In this document: in pieces, positions 44,601 to 53,343 of the stretch
How positions within the stretch are numbered: position 1 is the first letter of the stretch
Layout: each line of letters opens with the position of its first letter
From: Chitinophaga pinensis DSM 2588
GTDB lineage: Bacteria > Bacteroidota > Bacteroidia > Chitinophagales > Chitinophagaceae
Assembly (NCBI RefSeq): GCF_000024005.1
Contig: NC_013132.1
Coordinates: 1,364,001-1,428,000, forward strand
Direction: 5' to 3'
DNA length: 64,000 nucleotides
Notes under the pieces: model-generated
What the model was told of the DNA's origin: nothing
Database searches by the model: none
What the model saw: the letters and a program-made list of their open reading frames with translations, nothing else
Translations under genes and position numbers: made by a program

Positions 44601-44994
44601 AGGTCCGCATACAATGTCCATCAGGGCCTGGGATACGCATAATAACTCAGGTAAGGCCACATTGCAGTTCCGGGTGATAAAGTCATCCGGGATGACGGTA
44701 GGAAAAGCCAGCTGTTATCCTAATCCGTTTCACGACCAGACACAGTTCACGTTTGAGCATAATCAACAGAACCAGGTACTGGATGTAATCGTGCGGATCT
44801 ATACGATAACAGGGCAACAAATAAAAACTATGCGTCATACAATAAATGATGGTGGTAGCCGTTATGTAGGGGCATCCTGGGATGGAACCAACGATTCCAA
44901 AGCAAGGGTGCCGCCTGGAATGTATATATATAGTATTTTGGTAACAGCGAATGGTAAAACATCGATTTTAGGCGGAAAAGTATCTGTATTTTAA
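41638..44994 (+). CDS. porU: Type IX secretion system sortase PorU (C25 peptidase)
   Basis: 1118 residues from the ATG at 41638, where a normal signal peptide begins (MKLTVFFCLLLACYLPVAG); an upstream ATG at 41617 overlaps a TATGTTTG box. A gingipain-like C25 domain has the catalytic dyad H626 (YTGHGSYSRL) and C660 (FITATCDFAPF). The C-terminal domain (about 1030-1118; SCYPNPFHDQTQFTFEH ... GMYIYSILV) is the T9SS/FlgD-like sorting type. PorU cleaves C-terminal signals and attaches proteins to the cell surface. It sits just before porV, its known partner. Confidence 0.94.
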   Translation: MKLTVFFCLLLACYLPVAGANGRGGPYAAHSVLSQGSWYKLGVTREGIYKIDKSLLNGIGISGSLSEVRLYGTGGQMLPESNAVSRHDDLPEVALLEQEDALFFYAPGPHSWQYQGGNFTRSTNLYTDTAWYFVTVVSGRGKRVARDMSTPAATVTVNSYDYRVWHESDSINFLSSGKQWWGTNFSSVKPSLGLSFPMEQAPTSLKVGLRVAARGTSTSRFSLKIGNSVVGTLNLSPVSGNIFESFAAVASGYYTAGYTGDILPVELTFTPGGGGAQGWLDYVSVQARYPLKKGGLDQLFFRDAISVAPGQTAQYRIREANSATVVLDVTTPLSPVRLNTQLTGTMLTFSRDCSTLHEYVAFDGKQDLPLIKGGVVPNQDLHDINGTNMLIVTTPSLRTAASKLAAWHGTHDGLNVRVVTVNEIYNEFASGTPDPTAIRDFVKMCHDRGGLQYLLLFGDASYDYKNRIAGNTNMIPTWQSTISTDPVYAYPSDDFFGFLDDADDINDNGRVNLLDVAIGRLPVQQPSQAEVVVNKIIGYNVPANYGRWQQHITIVADDGDDNLHLQDAESMSQIVSTQWPAGNIKKIYLDAYPKIADPGGSRYPAVNTAIAEDLFDGTLIWNYTGHGSYSRLAEEVILEESSLDTWKNGGRLPLFITATCDFAPFDNPAYVSLGEKLLLKEQGGGIALMTTTRTVFSASNKVMNANYLERLLTPHEDGRMPTLGEAAMLAKNKTSATLIDIPNNRKFQLLGDPALTLAFPQYHVVTDSINGKAVGDIPDTLKAMGKYTVKGHLEDEQGIRQDSYKGTLYTTVYDKPALQYTLGNDAGSTKAAYYQRQNILYRGQQSVQNGWFSCTFVVPADIDYQSGAGALSFYAANSIMAAGGVYTGVQIGGTADGIEQDQSGPVIKAYLDNEYFRNGGLTAENPVLLLHLKDDQGINTSGYGIGHDLIATLDNDEGQYYILNNFFEATTDSYQEGHVRFPLYNLTEGPHTMSIRAWDTHNNSGKATLQFRVIKSSGMTVGKASCYPNPFHDQTQFTFEHNQQNQVLDVIVRIYTITGQQIKTMRHTINDGGSRYVGASWDGTNDSKARVPPGMYIYSILVTANGKTSILGGKVSVF

Positions 44995-45115
44995 CCTATG
45001 CATCAAAATGCAAAAACTAAATTCGCACGTCCCTTACCAGGCCCCTGTTATTGAACATATTGAATTTCGTACTATTTTTACAACTCGTTCTAAACACTAT
45101 TGCATGTATAATTGC

Positions 45116-46288
45116 ATGATCAGAAAGGTGACTATCAACCTTGTCTTTATTTGTTGCATCCTATTTTCTCTGTCAACGAGTGCTCAGATTGGATCTGGTC
45201 AGCTCGATGGTCGAACAAACACTATTAATACAGCCGTACCTTTCCTGCGTATTTCCCCAGATGCAAGGGCTGGCGCAATGGGTGATGCAGGTATTGCCAC
45301 ATCTCCGGATGCGAATTCCATGTACTGGAACCTTTCCAAGGTGGCTTTTGCAAAATCCCGCTCCAATATCTCTGTTACCTACACCCCATGGTTAAAGGAA
45401 CTGGTGAATGACGTATTTCTGGCTAACCTGTCTGGTTATTACCAGCTGGATGAAATGCAGACCGTCTCCGCTTCATTACGTTATTTCTCATTAGGTACTA
45501 TCAACTTTACTGATATTACCGGTATGCCAACATATGATTATCGTCCACGTGAATTTGCTTTTGATGCAGGTTATGCACGTAAGTTATCTGATAACTTCTC
45601 TGTAGCCCTGGCCGGACGTTATATCTACTCCAATCTTGCCAGCGGCGATATCAATGGCCGTGTGATTAAGCCTGGAACTGCTTTCGCTACTGACCTCTCT
45701 TTCTTCTATACAAAAGACTACGAAAAGTCTGACAACAGTGTAAATACCTGGAACGTAGGTCTGGCACTGACCAACATTGGTACCAAGATCTCCTATACGG
45801 AGTCTGCAACCAATAAAGACTTCCTGCCTACCAATTTCGGTCTGGGTACATCCTACGCTTTCGGCCTGGACGAGACCAACAAACTGACCCTGGCGCTGGA
45901 TCTGAATAAACTGATGGTACCTACGCCGGATAGTACAGGCGCTTATCGTCAGAAATCCACTATCTCCGGTATCTTCTCCTCTTTTGGGGATGCACCAGGT
46001 GGTTTTGGTGAAGAGCTGAAAGAGTTTACCGTGTCGCTGGGTGGTGAATATGCCTTCCGTGATCAGTTCTTTGTACGTGCCGGTTATTTCTACGAAAACA
46101 AAGACAAGGGTAACCGTAAGTACGCTACCGCTGGTCTGGGTGTGAAATATAACATGTTCGGTCTCAACTTCTCCTATCTGGTACCTTCCGGTAATGGTAT
46201 TCAGCGTAACCCGCTGTCCAATACCCTCCGTTTCTCCCTGGTATTCGACCTGGATCACCATGAGGAAGACAACAGCAACACCTGGTAA
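45116..46288 (+). CDS. porV: Type IX secretion outer membrane protein PorV
   Basis: 390 residues from the ATG at 45116 (MIRKVTINLVFICCILFSLS), which gives a clean signal peptide ending TSAQ; 36 residues upstream lack such character. Typical PorV blocks: INTAVPFLRISPDARAGAMG, DAGIATSPDANSMYWN, then FadL-like 14-strand barrel repeats (FAFDAGYARKLSDNF). PorV carries substrates from the translocon to PorU. It follows porU by 121 bp; a terminator comes after. Confidence 0.94.
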   Translation: MIRKVTINLVFICCILFSLSTSAQIGSGQLDGRTNTINTAVPFLRISPDARAGAMGDAGIATSPDANSMYWNLSKVAFAKSRSNISVTYTPWLKELVNDVFLANLSGYYQLDEMQTVSASLRYFSLGTINFTDITGMPTYDYRPREFAFDAGYARKLSDNFSVALAGRYIYSNLASGDINGRVIKPGTAFATDLSFFYTKDYEKSDNSVNTWNVGLALTNIGTKISYTESATNKDFLPTNFGLGTSYAFGLDETNKLTLALDLNKLMVPTPDSTGAYRQKSTISGIFSSFGDAPGGFGEELKEFTVSLGGEYAFRDQFFVRAGYFYENKDKGNRKYATAGLGVKYNMFGLNFSYLVPSGNGIQRNPLSNTLRFSLVFDLDHHEEDNSNTW

Positions 46289-46329
46289 TCACTGGAACTG
46301 AAATAGTTAATGTTTTTTTAAAATATAAG

Positions 46330-46358
46330 AATCCTCCGGAAATCGCCGGAGGATTTTT
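46330..46358 (+). terminator. Terminator of porU-porV
   Basis: AATCCTCCGG (46330-46339) pairs with CCGGAGGATT (46346-46355), loop AAATCG, then T5. Confidence 0.9.
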
Positions 46359-46404
46359 AATTTGCGATAACTTTAGCTTTTAAAAGCTTATATTTCAAAG
46401 TTTA

Positions 46405-46412
46405 TACATTTG
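46405..46412 (+). promoter_or_regulatory. -7 box directly before ispF
   Basis: TACATTTG ends 2 bp before the ATG at 46415. Transcription would start at or next to the start codon. Confidence 0.4.
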
Positions 46413-46414
46413 TC

Positions 46415-46897
46415 ATGACTAAATTGCGTATCGGGCTAGGGGTAGATTTTCACCAGTTAACAGAAGGACGAGATTTCTGGCTGGGTGGAGTATTGGTACC
46501 ACACCACAAGGGCGCTCTGGGACATAGTGATGCGGATGTGCTGTTACACGCCATTTGCGACGCTATGCTGGGAGCTGCCAGTCTCGGGGATATCGGTCTT
46601 CATTTCCCTGACACAGATAACACTTACAAAAACATTGATAGCAAAATACTGCTGAAACGTACACTGGAACTGATCAATGAGAAAGGTTACCAGGTCGTAA
46701 ACATTGACAGCACATTATGCCTGCAGGCGCCTAAGATCAAACCTTATGTAGTACAGATGCAGGAAACCATTGCGGATATCCTGAATATCTCAACAGAAGA
46801 GATCTCTATCAAAGCCACTACTACTGAAAAGCTGGGCTTTGTAGGGCGTGAGGAAGGAGTGGTGGCATATGCGACCGTACTTCTGGAAAAGGCATGA
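46415..46897 (+). CDS. ispF: 2-C-methyl-D-erythritol 2,4-cyclodiphosphate synthase
   Basis: 160 residues. It makes MEcPP in the non-mevalonate isoprenoid pathway. The zinc ligands are in IGLGVDFHQL (Asp, His) and the His of GHSDADVLLHAICDA; LGAASLGDIGLHFPD and IKATTTEKLGFVGREEGV are also canonical. Full length. The start is fixed by the family; the -7 box at 46405 suggests a leaderless mRNA. First gene of a run with dut and cell-envelope genes. Confidence 0.97.
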   Translation: MTKLRIGLGVDFHQLTEGRDFWLGGVLVPHHKGALGHSDADVLLHAICDAMLGAASLGDIGLHFPDTDNTYKNIDSKILLKRTLELINEKGYQVVNIDSTLCLQAPKIKPYVVQMQETIADILNISTEEISIKATTTEKLGFVGREEGVVAYATVLLEKA

Positions 46898-46954
46898 TAA
46901 CTTATCGTAAATCAACCAATTGTCTGTAGTCTGCCGACTATGGACTATTTAAAA

Positions 46955-46962
46955 TACCTTTG
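46955..46962 (+). promoter_or_regulatory. -7 box directly before dut
   Basis: TACCTTTG ends 5 bp before the ATG at 46968, a second internal promoter candidate with almost no leader. Confidence 0.4.
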
Positions 46963-46967
46963 CATCA

Positions 46968-47411
46968 ATGGCAGCTATTACAGTTAAAATCATCAATAAA
47001 TCCGCAAATCCGCTGCCGGCCTATGCCACAGCAGAAGCGGCCGGGATGGACCTCAGGGCTAACCTGGAAACAGCTATTTCTTTGCAACCACTGGAGCGGA
47101 TGCTCATTCCTACTGGTCTGTTCATGGAACTACCGACTGGCTATGAAGCCCAGATCAGACCTCGCAGCGGTCTGGCAATCAAGCAGGGTTTAACCCTTCT
47201 GAACACACCCGGCACAATTGATGCGGATTACAGAGGAGAGATCAAGGTCATTATGATCAACCTGTCCAACGAGCCACAGACAATTGCCCACGGTGAAAGG
47301 ATTGCACAGATGGTGATCGCGCCATTTGTACAGGCCCAGCTGGAAGCAGTGGAGCTGCTGACAGAAACAGAACGTGGTGCCGGCGGTTTTGGCCACACCG
47401 GTAAATCTTAA
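46968..47411 (+). CDS. dut: dUTP diphosphatase (dUTPase)
   Basis: 147 residues, trimeric dUTPase type. All five motifs are present: [51 protein letters not shown] and the final [12 protein letters not shown]. It hydrolyses dUTP to dUMP, keeping uracil out of DNA and supplying dTMP synthesis. It ends 3 bp before the TPR gene, so the two are coupled. Confidence 0.98.
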   Translation: MAAITVKIINKSANPLPAYATAEAAGMDLRANLETAISLQPLERMLIPTGLFMELPTGYEAQIRPRSGLAIKQGLTLLNTPGTIDADYRGEIKVIMINLSNEPQTIAHGERIAQMVIAPFVQAQLEAVELLTETERGAGGFGHTGKS

Positions 47412-47414
47412 TAA

Positions 47415-49253
47415 ATGTTCAGAACCCACAATAACGATAAAACCTTGCCCGTAATAAACAGTCTGCCGGCTTTCTGCAGACGCGTAAGCCGGTTGTCTTT
47501 GTTACTGGCAGGTTTTTGTTGTGTGTTGGGGACTGCCTGCCGCACCGGCAAATCCGTTGCCTCCCGTCAGTCTGCCTCCCGGACAGTGCACGTCATCCGG
47601 GATTCATCTCTCCTGCAACAAAGGGCTGACAGTCTTTTCTTCTCTGCGGAACGCTCGAAATTGCTAGGCGACTACCGTACTGCCATCACCCAGTTTTCTG
47701 ACTACCTGCGCCTGAAAAGGAACAATCCTACTGCCTATTACGAGCTGGCCCGCCTCTTCATCGAGGTGCGGAATCCGCAATATGCACTGGGCTTTGCCCG
47801 CAGGGCAGCCAATATGGACACGACTAATAAGTGGTTCCAGATAACGCTGGCAGATGCATTCGGTGTGAATGCCCAGTTTGACAGTTCTGCGGCTGTATAT
47901 GACCGCCTCTCCAGGAGGTATCCTGAAAATGAAGAGTATATCTACAATAAGGGTATGTTCCTGTCCAAGGCAGATAAAACAGAAGCGGCACTGATCGTAT
48001 TTGATACGCTTGAAGCAAGGACAGGGCTGGTAGAAGAACTGGCCTTTCAGAAGCAGCGCTTATACCTGAAACTAAACCGGATAGATGACGCGGCTGCTGA
48101 AGTGCAGAAGCTCATTAACCAGAACCCGGAAGAGGTCAGGTATTACCTGGTTCTCGGAGATATCTACAATTCCAATGATCGCGTGGAAGAGGCGACAGCC
48201 ATTTACAAAGAAGTGCTGGACCGCGACTCCACCAATCCGAGGGCATTAATAGCGTTGTCCGGCTATGCTAAAAAGGATGGTGATACCGTACTGTACTGGA
48301 AGTACCTGACCCGTGCATTCACCAATCCTGATTACAGCATTGACGAGAAAGTAGCCTATGTATATCCTTACCTGCAAATGCAGAAACTGGATACCAGCAA
48401 ACTGAAAGAAGGATTACAGCTGTCACAGCTGGTGATCAATGCACATCCTGAAGAGGCGAAAGCCTATGCATTACAGGCTGATATGTATTCTCAGGCCGGT
48501 ATGCTGGATAGTGCACTGATTGATTATAACAAAGCAGTTACACTGGATTCCACACGTTTTACCGTATGGTACCAGTTAATGTGGATCTACTCCCGTAAAG
48601 AGGAATCCGCTAACCTCCTGAAAGTGAGCTCAGTAGTATCTGAGCGTTTTCCAAAGGAATTTATGGGTCATTATTTCAAAGGGGTGGCTAACTTTTTGCT
48701 GCAAAATTATCCTGCATCTATAGATGCGCTGAATATGGCTGTGCAGACGGCAAACAACGGTGATAAAGGCACCCGGGCAGATGTTTACTCTTTGTTGGGA
48801 GATGCCTATCATGCTACCGGTCAGCATCAGTTATCAGATAGCTGTTACGACAGGTCGCTGGCAATCAGACCCAATGATGCGCTTGTGCTGAACAATTTCA
48901 GTTACTATCTCTCACTTAGAGGAGAGCAGCTGAGCAAAGCAGAAAGTATGTCTAAGCGCTCACTGGAACTGGAACCTGAAAGCGCCAATTTTATGGATAC
49001 CTACGCCTGGATCCTGTTTCGTATGGCCCGTTATGAACAGGCCAGAGAATGGATGGAAAAAGCTTTACAGCAAGAAGATGCACGTGATAATCCAGGTATG
49101 CTGGAACACTATGGGGATATCCTGTTTAATCTCCACCAGGTAGATAAGGCGCTTGAATATTGGCAGCTGGCCAAACAAAAGGGCGCTAATTCGGTAGGGT
49201 TAGCCCGCAAAATTGCAGAAAAACGGTATATACTTGCAACTGAAAGGGAATAG
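47415..49253 (+). CDS. TPR-repeat lipoprotein
   Basis: 612 residues. A signal sequence (SLLLAGFCCVLGTACRTG) holds a lipobox ending GTAC. The rest is a row of about a dozen tetratricopeptide repeats from residue 70 on (for example NPTAYYELARLFIEVRNPQY, EEAKAYALQADMYSQAGMLD, NALVLNNFSYYLSLRGEQ-like). TPRs mediate protein binding. In Bacteroidota this gene commonly sits between dut and a DUF4292 gene and an EnvC-like gene, as here. Probable periplasmic face assembly factor; partner unknown. Confidence 0.9.
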   Translation: MFRTHNNDKTLPVINSLPAFCRRVSRLSLLLAGFCCVLGTACRTGKSVASRQSASRTVHVIRDSSLLQQRADSLFFSAERSKLLGDYRTAITQFSDYLRLKRNNPTAYYELARLFIEVRNPQYALGFARRAANMDTTNKWFQITLADAFGVNAQFDSSAAVYDRLSRRYPENEEYIYNKGMFLSKADKTEAALIVFDTLEARTGLVEELAFQKQRLYLKLNRIDDAAAEVQKLINQNPEEVRYYLVLGDIYNSNDRVEEATAIYKEVLDRDSTNPRALIALSGYAKKDGDTVLYWKYLTRAFTNPDYSIDEKVAYVYPYLQMQKLDTSKLKEGLQLSQLVINAHPEEAKAYALQADMYSQAGMLDSALIDYNKAVTLDSTRFTVWYQLMWIYSRKEESANLLKVSSVVSERFPKEFMGHYFKGVANFLLQNYPASIDALNMAVQTANNGDKGTRADVYSLLGDAYHATGQHQLSDSCYDRSLAIRPNDALVLNNFSYYLSLRGEQLSKAESMSKRSLELEPESANFMDTYAWILFRMARYEQAREWMEKALQQEDARDNPGMLEHYGDILFNLHQVDKALEYWQLAKQKGANSVGLARKIAEKRYILATERE

Positions 49254-49295
49254 CGAACTTCCCGGTGAAACAGGGAATGTATTGAATTAAAGATC

Positions 49296-50129
49296 ATGAT
49301 GAAGCAAACATTAGCACTGATAGTATTAGGTATTGTAAGCACGGGACTCTTTTCATGCAGGCATAGCCGCCAGATAGCAGGTACGTCTTTTCCGGTAACG
49401 GATACCACTCATCATCAGGCATCAGCAGCAGACAGCGCATCCATTGCTGCTGCAAATACTTTTAATAAAGAAATGCTCGCAAAACTGCGGGGTAACTATA
49501 TCAATTTTACCACCTTCTCCGCCAAATTAAAGGTTGATTTCGAAACGGAAGCCAAACAAATGTCAGGCATTAACGCTAACATGCGTCTGCATAAAGACAG
49601 CATCATCTGGATATCCGTATCTGTACCGATCATCGGAGAAGTAGCCAGGGCGATTATCACTCCGGACAGTCTGAAAGCGATTGATAAGTTTCATAAAGTG
49701 GCATATCTCCGTGATATGAACAACGCAAAAGATCTGTTGAATATTCCCTTTGATTTCAAGACCTTACAGGACCTGATCATCGGTAATCCTATCTATCTGA
49801 CGGACTCAGTATACCAGGTTGTAAAGACACCTTCCGTGATCTCTTTCACCTGCGATAGTACCATGTTCACAAGTCTGTTCAATGTGTTTGCTGATGACTA
49901 TGTATTGCAACAAAGTAAGGTGATGGATAAGGATAGTACACGCAGGCGGTCTATCGAACTCACCTATGGTGAATACAAATCATTGGATAAAGTTAAATTT
50001 GCTACCCTCAGGCGGGTTTTTGTGGAAGAGAAGAACTACACAAAGATCAATATGGAATTTAACAAAATAGATTTCGAACAGCCGTTAAGCTTTCCATTCA
50101 CCATTCCCTCTGGTTATTCAAGAGAGTAG
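49296..50129 (+). CDS. DUF4292 lipoprotein
   Basis: 277 residues. Signal and lipobox: LIVLGIVSTGLFSCRHSRQ. The mature part is a LolA/LolB-like half-barrel: INFTTFSAKLKVDFETEAKQ, SIIWISVSVPIIGEVARAII, then YGEYKSLDKVKFATLRRVFV and the C-terminal INMEFNKIDFEQPLSFPFTI. DUF4292 proteins are common in Bacteroidota next to EnvC-like genes; a role in envelope or lipoprotein handling is likely by fold (inference). It lies 42 bp after the TPR gene. Confidence 0.88.
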   Translation: MMKQTLALIVLGIVSTGLFSCRHSRQIAGTSFPVTDTTHHQASAADSASIAAANTFNKEMLAKLRGNYINFTTFSAKLKVDFETEAKQMSGINANMRLHKDSIIWISVSVPIIGEVARAIITPDSLKAIDKFHKVAYLRDMNNAKDLLNIPFDFKTLQDLIIGNPIYLTDSVYQVVKTPSVISFTCDSTMFTSLFNVFADDYVLQQSKVMDKDSTRRRSIELTYGEYKSLDKVKFATLRRVFVEEKNYTKINMEFNKIDFEQPLSFPFTIPSGYSRE

Positions 50130-50192
50130 GAATGTATTGGAATGTACCTGAAATTTGTAAATTGCTATTTTGCAGCTATCTTTAAAACCATC

Positions 50193-51665
50193 ATGCTGAA
50201 TCTGAAGAAGTTTTTCCCGTTTGTATTGATCTTAGGTTTATTACCGGCCTTGCTGCATGCACAGGCTCCCCAATTGTCGCGGGAAGAACTCGAGCATAGA
50301 AAAAAAGAACTGCAACGTGAGATCGATGAAGCGAATGAAGCGCTGAAGAATACAAAGAAATCTACCCGTGAAAGTGTCAGCCAGTTAAGGGCCCTGCGCG
50401 ATAAAATCACTTTACGTACCCGTCTTATCAATAACATCAACGAAGAGATCAACTTCATCAATGGCGATATTAACTCTGCCTACAGGGATATTAAAACCCT
50501 GGAGAAAGACCTGGATACGCTGAAGTCACAATATGCACAGCTGGTCGTATATGCGTATAAGAACCGCAGTACTTATGACATGCTGAATTTCATCTTCTCG
50601 GCTGAGACTTTCAATGATGCGATCAAGCGATACCAATACCTGAAACAATACCGTGATTACCGGCGCAGACAGGCCGACAATATCCTGGAAACCAGGGTCT
50701 TGCTGAGCAAGAAGATTGAGAGTCTGCAGGAACAGAAAGAAAAACGTTCCGGCACCCTGAAAGTGGAGCAGGAACAGCGTACAATCCTTGAAACGGATAA
50801 GAAGGAGAAAGATAAGGTATTGACCAATCTGAAGGGCCGTGAGAAAGAGTTAATGACCGACATCACCAAGAACAAAAAAGACGCGCAGAAAGTACAGGCT
50901 GCTATTCAGGCGGTTATCCGTCGTGAGATAGAAATTGCCCGCAGACAGGCAGAAGAGGAAGCTGCCGCCAAGCGTAAAGCTGCTGCTGACGAGAAACGCA
51001 GAAAAGAAGAAGCTGCCAGAAAAGCTGCTGCTCTTGCTGCTGCAAATGCCGCTGCTGCAAAAGCCGCCGCCGCTGCCCAGAATACAAATAATAACAACGC
51101 TGTCGCGGCCAACGATAAACCTGATAAACCGGATCCTAAGCCAGCTGAGCCTGCGCCGAAACCACCGGTTGCTACACCTGCTCCTGAGCCCGAAAAGCCA
51201 GTCCGTACAGAAAACGTCCTGGAAGCAACACCGGAAGCGCTGGCATTGTCAGAAAGCTTTGAAAGCAATCGTGGTAAACTGCCATGGCCGGTAAGTTCCG
51301 GTCATATCATAGGTCACTTCGGTCGTCAGCAGCACGCGGTAATAGAAAGGATCACGGTAGAGAATGATGGTGTAATTATCGGAACCGGCAAAGGCGCTCC
51401 TGTAAAAGCGATCTTCCAGGGTGAAGTGAGAACGGTAGCTGTGATTCCGGGTGGTGGTTCCCTTGTGATCATCCGACATGGCCAGTACTTTACCAACTAT
51501 GCCCGTTTGCAGAGTGTAAATGTAAGAACAGGTGACAGGGTAAGCACCGGTCAGGTGATCGGTACAGCGGGTACCAATGAACTGGAGAACCTGGGTGAGG
51601 TTGAGCTGCAGATCTACAGAGGTATACAGAAACAGAACCCTGAGTTCTGGATCAGAAAGAAATAA
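50193..51665 (+). CDS. EnvC-like murein hydrolase activator with degenerate LytM domain
   Basis: 490 residues from the ATG at 50193 (MLNLKKFFPFVLILGLLPAL, signal peptide ending LLHAQ). Residues 25-265 form two long coiled coils (ELQREIDEANEALKNTKKST, LEKDLDTLKSQYAQLV). An Ala/Lys-rich linker and a Pro-rich linker (DKPDPKPAEPAPKPPV) follow. The LytM domain (about 370-490) lacks the zinc ligands: GRQQHAVIERITVENDG and VELQIYRG replace the H-x3-D and H-x-H motifs. That fits EnvC, which activates amidases rather than cutting itself. Last gene of the dut operon. Confidence 0.9.
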   Translation: MLNLKKFFPFVLILGLLPALLHAQAPQLSREELEHRKKELQREIDEANEALKNTKKSTRESVSQLRALRDKITLRTRLINNINEEINFINGDINSAYRDIKTLEKDLDTLKSQYAQLVVYAYKNRSTYDMLNFIFSAETFNDAIKRYQYLKQYRDYRRRQADNILETRVLLSKKIESLQEQKEKRSGTLKVEQEQRTILETDKKEKDKVLTNLKGREKELMTDITKNKKDAQKVQAAIQAVIRREIEIARRQAEEEAAAKRKAAADEKRRKEEAARKAAALAAANAAAAKAAAAAQNTNNNNAVAANDKPDKPDPKPAEPAPKPPVATPAPEPEKPVRTENVLEATPEALALSESFESNRGKLPWPVSSGHIIGHFGRQQHAVIERITVENDGVIIGTGKGAPVKAIFQGEVRTVAVIPGGGSLVIIRHGQYFTNYARLQSVNVRTGDRVSTGQVIGTAGTNELENLGEVELQIYRGIQKQNPEFWIRKK

Positions 51666-51684
51666 CTACCCGAATAACATATTG

Positions 51685-51718
51685 AAAAGCCCCCGGATCA
51701 GCTTCCGGGGGCTTTTTT
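51685..51718 (+). terminator. Terminator of the dut-EnvC operon
   Basis: Stem AAAAGCCCCCGGA / TCCGGGGGCTTTT, loop TCAGCT-type, then T6. Confidence 0.92.
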
Positions 51719-51882
51719 ATTGAGGATGTCTTTCCGCTATTTACGCTTATGGGGCTTCCGTATGATAACAGAGGCTGGCCAGGGGACTTCACAATTCCCG
51801 CATTTGGGTGTCCGGACCGATTCGCCCTATGATGAATCTGGCATTTCTTAGCCAGGGCCAGGATGGATTAGCACGCGACAAT
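51719..51882. other. Non-coding gap between two terminators
   Basis: 164 bp between the terminators of convergent operons; I see no gene, promoter or repeat. The long plus-strand frame starting at 51808 is opposite bshA. Confidence 0.6.
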
Positions 51883-51883
51883 A

Positions 51884-51919
51884 AAAAGCGGCGGTCAGTA
51901 TACCCTGACCGCCGCTTTT
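51884..51919 (-). terminator. Terminator of bshA
   Basis: Perfect 15-bp stem AAAAGCGGCGGTCAG (51884-51898) / CTGACCGCCGCTTTT (51905-51919), loop TATACC, T-run on the minus strand, 20 bp after the bshA stop. Confidence 0.93.
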
Positions 51920-51939
51920 ATGTAAAAAGGCTTAAAGAC

Positions 51940-53091
51940 TTATTTATCAACAGATTCCAGGGCTCTGTTCATCACTTCTTCATACAGCGCCTCATATTGC
52001 GGAATGATATTGTCAATGTGGAAGCGTTGTGCCTGTTCCAGCGCACCTTTACGCATCGCAGCCAGCAGTTTTTCATCTTCCAGCAGTTTGATGGCATTTT
52101 CAGCCATGCTGTCAACATCTCCTACCGGGCTCAGGAAACCTGTTTTACCATGGATATTGACTTCCGGCAAACCACCCGCATTGGAAGAAATAACCGGTAC
52201 TTCTGCCGCCATGGCTTCCAGTGCTGCCAGACCGAAACTTTCATAGTCAGAAGGCAATACAAAGAGGTCAGCAATAGACATCACGTCTTCCAGCTGTTCC
52301 TGCTTACCTACAAAACGGATGTCACCGCAGAGGTTCATCTCACGGCACATCGCCTCGATAGCAGGTCTGTCCGGACCATCACCTACCAGCAGCAGCTTGG
52401 AAGGGATCTTTTCTCTTACTTTCTGGAAGACTTTTACGACATCCGGTACCCGTTTTACCTTACGGAAGTTGGATACGTGCAGCAGTATTTTTTCGCCGTT
52501 AGGCGCAATCGCATTCCTGAAATGCATGAGTTCTGAAGAGCGGCGTTTGAAGCGCTCGGTGTCCACAAAGTTGTAAATGACCTCGATATCTTTCTCGATC
52601 TGGAATGATTTATAAGTCTCTTCGCGGAGGTTGTTAGATACAGCCGTAATAGCATCCGACTCATTGATAGAGAAGGTAACTACCGGGGCGTAGGTCTTAT
52701 CTTTACCTACCAGGGTGATATCTGTACCGTGGAGTGTTGTGATAAACGGTACGATACGGCCCTGCTTGCTCACAATCTGTTTTGCCAGGTAAGCTGTAGA
52801 GGCATGCGGAATGGCATAGTGCACATGCAGCAGATCCAGCTGCTGATTCAGTATGACATCTACCATTGTGCTGCTCAGTGCAGACTCGTAGGGTGGGAAA
52901 TCAAATAGCGGGTAAGTAGGAACCTGCACCTCGTGATAATATATATTGGCATGAAAGGCATTGAGTCGCACAGGTTGCTGGTAAGTGATAAAATGGACCA
53001 TATGCCCTTTATCTGCCAGTGCCTTCCCCAGTTCTGTTGCCAGTACGCCACTACCCCCATAAGTAGGGTAACATACTATTCCAATTCGCAT
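51940..53091 (-). CDS. bshA: N-acetyl-alpha-D-glucosaminyl L-malate synthase BshA (bacillithiol synthesis)
   Basis: 383 residues, a GT-B glycosyltransferase of family GT4. Start [20 protein letters not shown] is the usual BshA start. [46 protein letters not shown] and [20 protein letters not shown] (the E-x7-E region) fit. It joins UDP-GlcNAc to L-malate in the first step of bacillithiol, the main low-molecular thiol of many Bacteroidota. The other bsh genes are not nearby. Confidence 0.95.
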   Translation of the reverse strand: MRIGIVCYPTYGGSGVLATELGKALADKGHMVHFITYQQPVRLNAFHANIYYHEVQVPTYPLFDFPPYESALSSTMVDVILNQQLDLLHVHYAIPHASTAYLAKQIVSKQGRIVPFITTLHGTDITLVGKDKTYAPVVTFSINESDAITAVSNNLREETYKSFQIEKDIEVIYNFVDTERFKRRSSELMHFRNAIAPNGEKILLHVSNFRKVKRVPDVVKVFQKVREKIPSKLLLVGDGPDRPAIEAMCREMNLCGDIRFVGKQEQLEDVMSIADLFVLPSDYESFGLAALEAMAAEVPVISSNAGGLPEVNIHGKTGFLSPVGDVDSMAENAIKLLEDEKLLAAMRKGALEQAQRFHIDNIIPQYEALYEEVMNRALESVDK

Positions 53092-53116
53092 GTGTTGTTA
53101 TTTAAAACTTTAAAAC

Positions 53117-53143
53117 GCTAAACGTCAGTGCCAGACGTTTAGC
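53117..53143. other. Perfect hairpin in the leader of bshA
   Basis: GCTAAACGTC (53117-53126) pairs with GACGTTTAGC (53134-53143), 7-nt loop. It lies 25 bp upstream of the bshA start in the 252-bp gap between the divergent genes bshA and M28. Possible operator or leader structure; no T-run. Confidence 0.4.
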
Positions 53144-53343
53144 ATCGAAATGCAGAACGCTTCACGCAGAACACAGTTTTTACGTTAATTACAGACTACA
53201 AAATTATAACATTTTAATTTGCCACTCCCGCTAATTGGGATTAGCGGCATGTTAAGGTTGTCATGTCCGATTAATGTATGAGGTACCCATTTGAATAACA
53301 GTCTTATTTAATTAGTTTTAGTCCTTTAAAATCGACTGTGTTT

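Noticed and set aside
51808..52536. A 242-codon plus-strand frame
   Set aside because: It runs opposite bshA, a certain gene, and has no protein-family features.
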